Positions 37,420 to 51,390 of a stretch of 64,000 nt of DNA are shown in pieces (the stretch's first letter is position 1; each line of letters starts with the position of its first letter). A program made the position numbers and the translations under genes. Below the pieces are notes generated by a model. It did no database searches and was not told where the DNA came from. It saw only the letters and a program-made list of their open reading frames with translations. Source of the DNA: Blastococcus sp. CT_GayMR16 (GTDB lineage: Bacteria > Actinomycetota > Actinomycetes > Mycobacteriales > Geodermatophilaceae); assembly GCF_004570875.1 (NCBI RefSeq), contig NZ_SPQK01000002.1:124001-188000 (forward strand), given 5' to 3'.

Positions 37420-37964
37420 GACGCACCTCCCGGCAGCTCGGGGGACGCGGTGGATTCGTACTGCCGCCGGAACGCGCCACGGGCGCGGACGAGCAGCGCC
37501 TCGGTCGCGTGCAGCGTGCGGCCGAGGAGGGCGGCGACCTGAGGGACCGGGAGGTCGTCGAGGTAGCGGAGGGTCAGCGCCGAGCGGTGGGCCGGGGAGA
37601 GGTGGTCGAGCACCTCGGCGGCGCGGAGGGCGTCGAGCTCGGCGTCCCACGGGTCCTCGGCGCCGGCCTCGATACCGCCGTCGAGCAGGCGGAGGCCGCG
37701 TTCCTCGCGCTCGCGGCGGCGCCAGTGGTCGACGAGCTTGTGGCGGGCGGTGCCGATCAGCCAGGGCACCGTGGTCGGCGTGCCGCCGTCGGCCTCCGCG
37801 CGCACCGCGGCCAGGAAGGTCTCGGCTGTGAGGTCCTCGGCGAGGGCGCGCTGGCTGCAGCGGGCGAGGAGGTAGCCGTAGACCTCGGGGAGCGCGCGGT
37901 CGTAGATCGACAGCAGCCCGGGATCGGGCGGTGGTTCCACCGCACGCGATCCCTGGCTGCCCAT
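37416..37964 (-). CDS. RNA polymerase sigma factor, ECF subfamily
   Basis: 182 aa from ATG 37962-37964. Region 2: LLSIYDRALPEVYGYLLARC, RALAEDLTAETFLAAVR and WLIGTARHKLVDHWRRRERE. Region 4: LDHLSPAHRSALTLRYLDDL and PVPQVAALLGRTLHATEALL as helix-turn-helix. No separate anti-sigma gene lies beside it; the overlapping downstream partner is a VOC protein. The regulon is unknown. Confidence 0.9.
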   Translation of the reverse strand: MGSQGSRAVEPPPDPGLLSIYDRALPEVYGYLLARCSQRALAEDLTAETFLAAVRAEADGGTPTTVPWLIGTARHKLVDHWRRREREERGLRLLDGGIEAGAEDPWDAELDALRAAEVLDHLSPAHRSALTLRYLDDLPVPQVAALLGRTLHATEALLVRARGAFRRQYESTASPELPGGAS

Positions 37965-38016
37965 GTCCCTCCGTCGTCCGGGAGTCGGATTCTCCGACGC
38001 CCTGACGACGAGATTC

Positions 38017-41345
<3,329 letters not shown>

Positions 41346-41355
41346 CGACCGCCGC

Positions 41356-42948
41356 TCAGAAGCTCTTCCTCAGCCGCAGGCGCAGCGGCCGGCCGTCGGG
41401 ATCGTCCAGCAGCCGGTAGACCGGCGTGGCCCACAGGCGGGTGAACAGCGGCAGCCGCTCTGCGCGGTGGGGACGCAGGCGGCCGGGCGGGCGGGGGCCG
41501 ATGCGCCCGCCCTCATGCCAGGCGTCGAGGGCGGTCGCCCGCTCGTTCAGGATCGCGACGAAACGTTCGGGGTCGAGGACGGCGTCGTCCTCGCTGCCGT
41601 CCTCGGGCAGGTCGAGGTGCTCGCGGGCCAGCTGCAGTCGCAGGTCCCGGGCGAAGGTGCGTGCCCCCTCGCCGGTGCCCGCCGGGTCGGTCGGCTCGCG
41701 CGGGTCCCGGGTGGTGTCGAGGACGGCGCTGGAGAGCTCGCTGTCGTGGGTCCAGGAGCGCCGGTTGAAGTTGTCGCTGCCGACGCTGGCCCAGGTGTCA
41801 TCGGCGACGCAGACCTTCGCGTGCACGTAGACCGGCGTCCCAGCGTGGTTCTCCACGTCGAACACGTGCACGCGGTGCTCGCCCGCGTCACGGACCATCT
41901 CGATCGCCTGCCAGCGTCCGATCAGCTGGGGACGCTGGGCGAACGCGCCGTCCTGGTCGGGCACGCGCGGCACCACGACCACCAGGTGCAGTTCCGGGTG
42001 CTCGGTCAGCGCCTCGGCGAACAACTGCGCCACCTCCGCCGACCACATGTACTGGTCCTCGAGATAGACCAGCCGCCGCGCGCGCTTGATCGCCTTCGTG
42101 TACCCCCGGGCGACCGACCGCTCGCCTTCGGGCGCGAAGTTGTAGGGCGGGCGGATCGCCGGATAGGTCCGCAGGGTCTGCACGACGTGCGGTCCGCACT
42201 CGGGCGGGGGCGGGAGCTGCGGCGGCAGCGGATCGGCGTGCAGCCGGGTGTGGTGCAGCTTGTCGTGGATCCAGGCGAGCGGATGGTCCTCATCGGGGCT
42301 GTTCGGGTCGTCCCATCGCTCACGGAAGACCGTGTCGAGCACGCCCACCGCCGGTCCGCGGATCTGCAGCTGCACGTCGTGCCACGGTGGATGGGACCCG
42401 TAGGCCTCGGCCATGGGCATCGCCTGCTCGTCACCGCCGTGGTCGGCGTCGTCGCGCCGTCCGTGGCACAGGTCGATCCCGCCCACGAAGGCGATGTCGC
42501 GGGACGGGTCCTCGTCGTGCCGGAGGACGACGAACTTCTGATGGTGGCTGCCCATCCGGCGGACCCGCTGATCGAGGATCACCTCGCCGCCACCGTGCTC
42601 GATCTCGGCGTCGAGCGCCCGGTTGGCCTCCTTGTTCAGCGACAGCCGGGCCATGTGCGAGCGCCAGACCAGGCCGCGCACGCAGACGCCGCGCTTCACC
42701 GCCTCGGTGAACAGCTCGGCCACCGTCGGACCGCCGTTACGCAGCAGCTCGTCCGGATCGCCCCGCCAGTCGGTGAAGAACAGGTGGTCCCCGGCGTTCA
42801 GTGACCGCACCTCCTCGACCAGCCGGTCGAAGTACGCGACCCCGTGCATCAGGGGCTCGGCGAGGTTCCCCGCCGTCCATCCCGGAATCGTCGTGGCCGG
42901 GTTGCCCCGCTCCTCGGGGGTGAGCAGCCACTGCTCCGGGAAGTCCAT
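41356..42948 (-). CDS. Phospholipase D family (HKD) protein
   Basis: 530 aa from ATG 42946-42948. Two HKD regions: [16 protein letters not shown] with [17 protein letters not shown] after it, and [20 protein letters not shown]. In the first the eighth-position Asp of HxKxxxxD is Arg, in the second it is present. The second His/Lys pair is intact, so catalytic function is plausible but unproven. No signal peptide. It could be a cardiolipin synthase-like or phosphatidyl-hydrolysing enzyme. Divergent from lysC with 74 bases between. Confidence 0.85.
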   Translation of the reverse strand: MDFPEQWLLTPEERGNPATTIPGWTAGNLAEPLMHGVAYFDRLVEEVRSLNAGDHLFFTDWRGDPDELLRNGGPTVAELFTEAVKRGVCVRGLVWRSHMARLSLNKEANRALDAEIEHGGGEVILDQRVRRMGSHHQKFVVLRHDEDPSRDIAFVGGIDLCHGRRDDADHGGDEQAMPMAEAYGSHPPWHDVQLQIRGPAVGVLDTVFRERWDDPNSPDEDHPLAWIHDKLHHTRLHADPLPPQLPPPPECGPHVVQTLRTYPAIRPPYNFAPEGERSVARGYTKAIKRARRLVYLEDQYMWSAEVAQLFAEALTEHPELHLVVVVPRVPDQDGAFAQRPQLIGRWQAIEMVRDAGEHRVHVFDVENHAGTPVYVHAKVCVADDTWASVGSDNFNRRSWTHDSELSSAVLDTTRDPREPTDPAGTGEGARTFARDLRLQLAREHLDLPEDGSEDDAVLDPERFVAILNERATALDAWHEGGRIGPRPPGRLRPHRAERLPLFTRLWATPVYRLLDDPDGRPLRLRLRKSF

Positions 42949-43022
42949 CCGATGATCACAACCCGCGGTCGCCGGGGATGCAACCACCGGACTGCGCGCA
43001 GACGTCGGTAGCCTCATACCCC

Positions 43023-45429
<2,407 letters not shown>

Positions 45430-45433
<4 letters not shown>

Positions 45434-47232
45434 GGCTTCACATGTCGCAGCGCGAAGGCGAGGGCGACCTCGACCTGGCGGATGGTCTCCTCGATGACCA
45501 GGGAACCGTGTCCGGCGTCGAAGCGGTATACCTCGTGGTCCTTACCGAGCTTCTCCAGCTCGCCCAGGTAGTTGTCGATCTGCCGGATGGGGCACCGCGG
45601 GTCGTTGGCGCCCGCGACCACGAGCACCGGGGCGGCGACGGCGTCGACGTAGGTGATCGGCGAGGACCGCACGTAGACGTCGTGCTTCTCCTCCGGTGAA
45701 CCGCCGAACAGCGCCCGGTCGTAGGCCCGCAGGCCCTCCATCTCGTCCTCGTACGCGGCGAGGTAGTCCGCGACCGGCACCTCGGCGATGCCCGCCGCCC
45801 AGCGCTCGGGCTGGGTGCCGAGGCCGAGCAGCGTGAGGAACCCGCCCCACGAACCGCCGGAGAGCAGCGCGCGCTGCGGATCGACGATGCCCTCGGCCAC
45901 GAGCGCGTCGTACACCGCGCCGACGTCCTCGAGCTCGGTGAGCCCCGGGCGGCCGGTGAGTGCGTCCCGCCAGGTCGAGCCGTAGCCGGTGGAGCCGCGG
46001 TAGTTCACGTGCACGACCGCGTAGCCGGCGTCCACGTAGGCCGCCCGGCGGGCGCGGTAGGAGTCGTCGTCGGCCGCCTCCGGGCCGCCGTGCACGAGGA
46101 ACGCGGTCGCATACGGGCCCGGACCCTCGGGGCGGACGAGCAGCGCGTGCACGTCGCCGCCCGGTCCGGGCACCCAGCGGTCCTCGACCGGGTAGGCCGC
46201 CGGGGGCTCCTCGTCCGACACCGAGAGCACGACCGGCCCGTCCGCACGGCGGACGACCGGAGGGAGCTCGGAGTTCGACCAGGCCAGCTCCACGGTGCCG
46301 TCCGGGCGGGCCGTCGCACCGCGGACGACGCCGGTCGGGGTGTCCAGCTTCTCCAGCGCGCCGGTGCCGAGGTCGTAGCGGTAGAGCTCGCTGCGGGCGG
46401 CGTGGTCGTGCCCCACGAGCAGCGCCGAGCCGTCGGGGTAGAAGCCCGCGGTCACGTCGCCGGGCAGGTCCAGCACGATCTCGGTCTCGGTGTCGGCGGC
46501 GACGTCCCAGAGCAGCAGCTCCTCGCGACCGCGCCGCTCGTGCCCGACCAGCAGCCGGCGGTCGTCGGGCAGCGGGCCGAACTCCAGCGCGTGCAGGCCC
46601 CGCCCGTCGCCGTCCCACTTCTCCGCGACGACGGAGTCGTCCTCGGTGCGCAGCACCCGCAGCGCCGGGTAGCGCGGGTCGCCGTGCTCGGAGTGGGAGA
46701 TGACCAGCAGGGCGTCGTCGCGGGTGAGCGCATCGACCGAGGCCGGGTCGGCGTGCCGGTAGATCACCCGCGCCGTGCCGCCGGACGGCGCCAGCCACAG
46801 CTCGCTGCCGTCGTCGGTGGAGCGGCCGATCGCGACCAGCGTGCGGCCGACCTCGAGGCCCGCGGGATAGGCCGGCTCCACCGCGGGGACGGCGACGGTG
46901 TCGGGGCCGCCGGCGAAGGGCTGGGTCTGCCACACGCCGAACTCGTCCCCGTCGGTGTCGGCGAACCACCAGATCGTGTCGCCGTCCGGGCTGAGCGTGC
47001 TGATCAGGGTCCCGTTGGGGCGGTCGGTCACCTGGCGGCGCTCGCCCGTCTCTCGGTCCCACGCGTACTGCTCGACGACGCCGGTGACGTCGGAGGAGTA
47101 GATGTTGCGGTGCGGTGCGTCCTGCGCCCACTCCGGCAGCGACACCCGCGGGGCGCGGAACCGGGCCTGCCAGCGGGCGGTGACCTCGGGGGAGAGGGAG
47201 GGGGACTCGGGGGCTGTCGGCTCGGCGGTCAC
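45430..47232 (-). CDS. S9 family prolyl oligopeptidase-like serine peptidase
   Basis: 600 aa from GTG 47230-47232 (MTAEPTAPESPSLSPEV). The N-terminal part (about 30-340) is a beta-propeller with WD-like repeats (STLSPDGDTIWWFADTDGDE). The C-terminal alpha/beta-hydrolase has the nucleophile in LLSGGSWGGFLTLLGLG, the Asp in VVAGANDPRCP and the His in FDAGHGSLV. It degrades short peptides, probably in the cytoplasm since no signal is visible. Its 3' end lies inside the asd terminator hairpin. Confidence 0.92.
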
Positions 47233-47236
47233 CCGG

Positions 47237-48343
47237 TCATCTTCCCCCGGCGCCCGCACCGGTCGGCGTCCCGCCCTTGTCCACCGCGTCGCCGGACGCG
47301 TCGATCCGCCGGCGTTCGGCGGCCGCGTCCCGGACGTCGCCGATCAACTGCTCGAGCACGTCTTCCAGAGCGACGATCCCGCGGGTCTCGCCCCCCTCGA
47401 CGACGCGGCCCAGGTGCGTGCCGGCCTGTCGCATTGCGGACAGGACCTCCGGCAGCGCCTCGCCGGACCGGAACTCCACCAACGGCGTGATCTGCCCGTC
47501 GGGGATGGGCCGATCGCGATTCGTCGGCCCGGCGTCCAGGACGTCCTTCACGTGCACGAACCCCAGCAGCGCGTCGTCCTCCCCGCGGACGGGGTACCGG
47601 CTGAAGCCGTGCTCGGCCACCACATCCTCCAGCTCCCGCGGGGTGGTGCTGCGCGGAACGGTGACGACGTCGTCCATCGGCAGGAGGACGTCGCCGATGT
47701 CGTGCTGCTCGAACGTGAGTGCACCGGCAGCGAGCTCGCCGAGTTCGCTCTCGAGCCGGCCCTCGCGCTGCGACTGGACCACCATCGACCGGATCTCGGC
47801 CTGGTCGAAGCTGGCGCCGACCTCGTCGGTCGGCTGTACCCCGAACAGCCGGACGAAGCCGTTGGCCAGGGTGTTGAAGAACCAGATGAAGGGCCGCAGC
47901 AGGCGGACCAGCGCCGCCAGGGAAGGGGCCAGGGCGAGCGCGGCGCGGTCCGGACCGGCGAGGGTGATGTTCTTCGGCACCATCTCGCCGAGCACCATGT
48001 GCAGAACGGTCACCAGGGACAGGGCGATCACCAGGGCGATGGGGTGCAGCAACCCCTCGGGGACGCCGGCGGACTCCAGTGGCACCTTGATGAGATGGGC
48101 GATCGCCGGTTCGCCGACCGCGCCCAGTCCGAGTGAGCACAGGGTGATGCCCAGCTGCGCGCCGGCCATCATCCGCGACACGTTGCGCATGGCGGCGAGC
48201 GTCTTCACCGCGCGCGCGGAGCCGGCCTCGGCCCGCGATTGGATCTGGTCGGCCCGCGTGGAGACCAGCGCGAACTCCGCGGCCACGAAGTAGGCGTTGC
48301 CGAACAGCAGGGCGACCAGGATCAGCAGGCTCACCACGGTCAT
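47237..48343 (-). CDS. CNNM (DUF21) / CBS-domain membrane protein
   Basis: 368 aa, ATG overlapping the stop of the upstream paralogue by four bases. Membrane core: VVSLLILVALLFGNAYFVAA, the conserved AEFALVSTRADQI loop, and MVLGEMVPKNITLAGPD. Two CBS domains follow (about 215-335). Family members are linked to Mg2+/Co2+ efflux. Compared with its paralogue it lacks the CorC_HlyC C-terminal domain, ending instead in a Gly-rich tail. Confidence 0.92.
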   Translation of the reverse strand: MTVVSLLILVALLFGNAYFVAAEFALVSTRADQIQSRAEAGSARAVKTLAAMRNVSRMMAGAQLGITLCSLGLGAVGEPAIAHLIKVPLESAGVPEGLLHPIALVIALSLVTVLHMVLGEMVPKNITLAGPDRAALALAPSLAALVRLLRPFIWFFNTLANGFVRLFGVQPTDEVGASFDQAEIRSMVVQSQREGRLESELGELAAGALTFEQHDIGDVLLPMDDVVTVPRSTTPRELEDVVAEHGFSRYPVRGEDDALLGFVHVKDVLDAGPTNRDRPIPDGQITPLVEFRSGEALPEVLSAMRQAGTHLGRVVEGGETRGIVALEDVLEQLIGDVRDAAAERRRIDASGDAVDKGGTPTGAGAGGR

Positions 48344-49692
48344 GCCGGCACCTCCGCACGATTGCCGACGGCGCCGTCGTGCCCACGGTCGTCGCCCGCG
48401 AGGTTCGACCGGGTGGCCCGGACGCGGGCGACCCGCCGACCCTCCAGGGTCTCCACGGCGAGGCGGAAGCCGTCGACGTCCACGGTGTCGCCCGCTTCCG
48501 GCAGGCGCTGGAGCCGCTCGGCGAGGAACCCGGCCAGGGTCTCGTAGTGCCCCTCGGGCACGGGGACGCCGGCACGCTCGAACACCTCGTCGGGCCGGAG
48601 CAGACCCGACAGCAGCCAGGTGTCGTCGTCGACCCGGCGCAACGTGCGCAGCGGGCGGTCGGTCTCGTCGGCGATCTCACCGACCAGTTCCTCGACGATG
48701 TCCTCCAGCGTGACGACGCCGTGGGTGGCGCCCCATTCGTCGACGACGAGAGCCATCTGCAGTCCCTGATCCCGGAGCTCCTCCAGCAACCGCTCCAGCT
48801 GCATCGACGAGGGGACGGCGAGGACCGGGACGGCGAGCTCGCCGGCGGTCCGGCTCTCCCGGTCCGTCCGGGGGACGGCGACCGCATGCTTGACGTGCAC
48901 GATCCCGGTGACCTCGTCGAGATCGGAGCCGTAGACCGGGAAGCGCGAGTGACCCGACTGGATCGCCGCGCCGATGACCTCGTCGGCGGTGGCGCTCGCG
49001 CGCAGGGTCCACAGCTTGGTGCGGGGCGTCATCACGTCGATGGCGTACTTGCCGCCCAGCCCGAGGGACCGCTCCAGGAGCCGGGCTGCGACCGGGGAGA
49101 GGTCGCCCTCCTCGGCGGACCTCCGGGCGACCGCCGCGAGCTCCCCCGCATCCCGAACGGTGTCCAGCTCCTCGCGGGGCTCGAAGCCCAGCCGCCGGAC
49201 GATCGCGTTGGCCACCCGCTGGAGCGCGCCGACCAGTGGGCCGGAGAGCCGGCTGAAGGCCCGCATGCCGGGGGCGACGAAGCCGGCCACCGCCATGGGG
49301 TTGGCGATGGCCAGGTTCTTGGGCCCGAGCTCACCGAGCAGCATCTGCAGCGTCGTCGCCAGCGCGATCGCCAGGCCCACCGAGACGCCGACCGCGGTTC
49401 CGCCCGACAGCCCCAGCCCCTCGAGCGGTCCCCGTAGCAGCCCGCCGATCGCCGGCTCGGCCAGATAACCGACCACCAGCGTCGTGAGGGTGATGCCGAG
49501 CTGGGCAGCCGAGAGCTCGGTCGAGAGATTCTGCAGCGCCCGGAGGACGCTCCGGCCCCGGCGGTCCCCGGAGGCGGCGGCCTCTTCGGCCCGGCCGCGA
49601 TCGACGGTGGTGAGGGAGAACTCCGCGGCCACGAAGAACCCGGTCAGAGCCGTCAGCGCGACGGCGGCGAGCAGGAGCAGCCATTCGGTCAT
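48340..49692 (-). CDS. CNNM (DUF21) / CBS / CorC_HlyC membrane protein
   Basis: 450 aa from ATG 49690-49692. Same topology as the downstream paralogue: LLLLAAVALTALTGFFVAAE, MLLGELGPKNLAIANP. It has two CBS domains (YAIDVMTPRTKLWTLR and MALVVDEWGATHGVVTLEDI) and the C-terminal CorC_HlyC domain (about 355-435). Two unequal copies in tandem probably form a heteromeric transporter or regulator of divalent metal efflux. Confidence 0.93.
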   Translation of the reverse strand: MTEWLLLLAAVALTALTGFFVAAEFSLTTVDRGRAEEAAASGDRRGRSVLRALQNLSTELSAAQLGITLTTLVVGYLAEPAIGGLLRGPLEGLGLSGGTAVGVSVGLAIALATTLQMLLGELGPKNLAIANPMAVAGFVAPGMRAFSRLSGPLVGALQRVANAIVRRLGFEPREELDTVRDAGELAAVARRSAEEGDLSPVAARLLERSLGLGGKYAIDVMTPRTKLWTLRASATADEVIGAAIQSGHSRFPVYGSDLDEVTGIVHVKHAVAVPRTDRESRTAGELAVPVLAVPSSMQLERLLEELRDQGLQMALVVDEWGATHGVVTLEDIVEELVGEIADETDRPLRTLRRVDDDTWLLSGLLRPDEVFERAGVPVPEGHYETLAGFLAERLQRLPEAGDTVDVDGFRLAVETLEGRRVARVRATRSNLAGDDRGHDGAVGNRAEVPA

Positions 49693-49745
49693 CAGGAGGT
49701 GCGGTGCCCGTGCGGGATGCGGTCCAACCGGCGGGCCGGGAAACG

Positions 49746-49776
49746 GCTCAGGGGCCGCCGGTGGCGGCCCCTGAGC
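49746..49776 (-). terminator. Terminator of tRNA-Pro
   Basis: Fourteen-base arms GCTCAGGGGCCGCC and GGCGGCCCCTGAGC around a three-base loop, six bases past the mature tRNA end. No T-run, as usual for GC-rich actinobacteria. Confidence 0.8.
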
Positions 49777-49782
49777 AGTGCG

Positions 49783-49856
49783 TCGGGGTGACAGGATTTG
49801 AACCTGCGGCCTCGTCGTCCCGAACGACGCGCGCTACCAAGCTGCGCCACACCCCG
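49783..49856 (-). tRNA. tRNA-Pro (anticodon CGG)
   Basis: Read leftwards, CGGGGTG pairs with CACCCCG as acceptor. The anticodon arm CGTCGTTCGGGACGACG shows loop TTCGGGA, anticodon CGG, reading CCG. The T loop TTCAAAT is in place (GCAGGTTCAAATCCTG). Discriminator A, CCA not encoded. Confidence 0.95.
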
Positions 49857-49919
49857 AGGTCCTGCAGGAGTCTAACGCTCCCGTCGCCACGGATTCCCGG
49901 CGGGTGAAGGGGTCCTTCT

Positions 49920-50831
49920 TCAGGCGGCGCGGGCGGTCAGCGTGAGCAGGGTGGCCTCCGGCGGGCAGGCGAACCGCACCGGCGCGTAGGGGCTGGTGCC
50001 CAGGCCGGCCGAGATGTGCAGCCAGGTGCCTGCGGGGTGCGAGGCCGACGGTTCCGCCCAGCGGTGCAGCCAGCGCACCCGCGCCCGGTCGATGCCGCAG
50101 TTGGTCACGAGCGCCCCGTAGAACGGCACCCGCAGCTGACCGCCGTGGGTGTGCCCGCAGAGCAGCAGGTCGTAGTTGTCGGCCGCGAACCGGTCCAGCA
50201 CGCGCGGCTCCGGGGAGTGGACCAGGCCGACGCGGAGATCGGCGGCGGGATCGGCCGGGCCGGCGACGTCGTCGTACCGGTCGAGCTTCAGGTGCGGGTC
50301 GTCCACGCCGGCCAGAAGGATCCGTCGTCCGTCGACGGTGAGCTCGCCGGCGGCGTTCGTGAGGTCGAGCCAGCCCCGGTCGCGCATGCCGTCGCGCAGC
50401 TCGCGCCAGGGCAGCGGGTCGCCGTGCACCCGCTTGTGGTTCTTCTTGAAGTACTTCAGCGGGTTCTTGGGCTTGGGGGCGTAGTAGTCGTTGCTGGCCA
50501 GGACGAACGCGCCGGGGAGGTCCAGCAGCGGCTCCATCGCCTTCAGCGTGCCGGGGACGGCGTCGAAGCCGGCCAGGTTGTCGCCGGTGTTGATCACCAT
50601 GTCGGGCTCGAGCGCGGCGAGGCCGGCGACCCACTCCTGCTTGGACCGCTGGTTCGCGGTCATGTGCAGGTCGGAGATCTGCAGCACGGTGAGCGGAGGC
50701 GAACCCGGGGCGAGGACCGGAACGTCGAAGCGGCGCAGCGTCCACCGGTTCCGCTCGTAGAGGCTCGCGTAAGCGGTGACCGCGGCGCCGGACGCGACGG
50801 CGGCGACGGGAAGAGCGGTGTACCAGCGCAC
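49920..50831 (-). CDS. Metallophosphoesterase, membrane-anchored
   Basis: 303 aa from ATG 50829-50831. The N-terminus has one hydrophobic segment (ALPVAAVASGAAVTAYAS). Calcineurin-like motifs in order: VLQISDLHM (D, H), VINTGDNLAG (GD), VLASNDYY (N), LVHSPEP (H) and LLCGHTHGGQLR (GHTH). The two metal centres are complete. The related M. tuberculosis gene is Rv3683, adjacent to ponA2 as here. Substrate unknown. Confidence 0.92.
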   Translation of the reverse strand: MRWYTALPVAAVASGAAVTAYASLYERNRWTLRRFDVPVLAPGSPPLTVLQISDLHMTANQRSKQEWVAGLAALEPDMVINTGDNLAGFDAVPGTLKAMEPLLDLPGAFVLASNDYYAPKPKNPLKYFKKNHKRVHGDPLPWRELRDGMRDRGWLDLTNAAGELTVDGRRILLAGVDDPHLKLDRYDDVAGPADPAADLRVGLVHSPEPRVLDRFAADNYDLLLCGHTHGGQLRVPFYGALVTNCGIDRARVRWLHRWAEPSASHPAGTWLHISAGLGTSPYAPVRFACPPEATLLTLTARAA

Positions 50832-50882
50832 GGTCAGAGCCTACGTGCGCCGGTCGGCGGGCCCCCGTGCCAGGCTGGGGGA

Positions 50883-51335
50883 GTGCCCGAGCTGAAGGAA
50901 CAACTGCGCGCCGACCTGACCACCGCCATGAAGGCCCGGGACGAGCTGCGGACCGCGACCCTCCGCATGGTGCTCAGCGCGGTCTCCGCCGAGGAGGTGT
51001 CCGGCAAGGAAGCCCGCGTCCTCAGCGACGACGAGGTCCAGGCCGTGCTGCGCCGGGAGGCGAAGAAACGCCGGGAGGCGGCCGAGGCGTTCGGCGCGGC
51101 CGGGCGTGCCGAGCAGGCGCAGCGGGAGGAGGCCGAGGGCGAGGTCCTGGCCGGCTACCTGCCCGCCCAGCTCGAGGACGCCGACCTCGCCGCGATCGTC
51201 GCCGACGTGATCACCCGCACGGGCGCTGCGGGGATGAAGGACATGGGCAAGGTCATGGGCGCTGCGAACGGCATCGTGGCCGGACGCGCGGACGGCGGTC
51301 GGGTCGCCGCGGAGGTGCGTCGGCAGCTCGGCTAA
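50883..51335 (+). CDS. GatB/YqeY domain-containing protein
   Basis: 150 aa from GTG 50883. It matches the free-standing YqeY domain: LRADLTTAMKARDELRTATL, then AKKRREAAEAFGAAGRAEQA and YLPAQLEDADLAAIV. This is the helical tail of the GatB amidotransferase subunit, which there contacts tRNA; the free form's role is uncertain. Divergent from the metallophosphoesterase gene. A long terminator starts at its stop codon. Confidence 0.93.
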   Translation: MPELKEQLRADLTTAMKARDELRTATLRMVLSAVSAEEVSGKEARVLSDDEVQAVLRREAKKRREAAEAFGAAGRAEQAQREEAEGEVLAGYLPAQLEDADLAAIVADVITRTGAAGMKDMGKVMGAANGIVAGRADGGRVAAEVRRQLG

Positions 51336-51390
51336 GGCCCCGTCCCGGGTCCCGCCCTGAGCTTGCGAAGGGTGGGGAGGACGGGGCCTT
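51334..51390. terminator. Bidirectional terminator between the YqeY-like and PBP genes
   Basis: AAGGCCCCGTCC (51334-51345) pairs with GGACGGGGCCTT (51379-51390). Inside, CCCGCCCT pairs with AGGGTGGG around GAGCTTGCGA, with one G-U. TTT follows on the plus strand. The inner core recurs at 62575-62600 behind marP. Confidence 0.85.
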
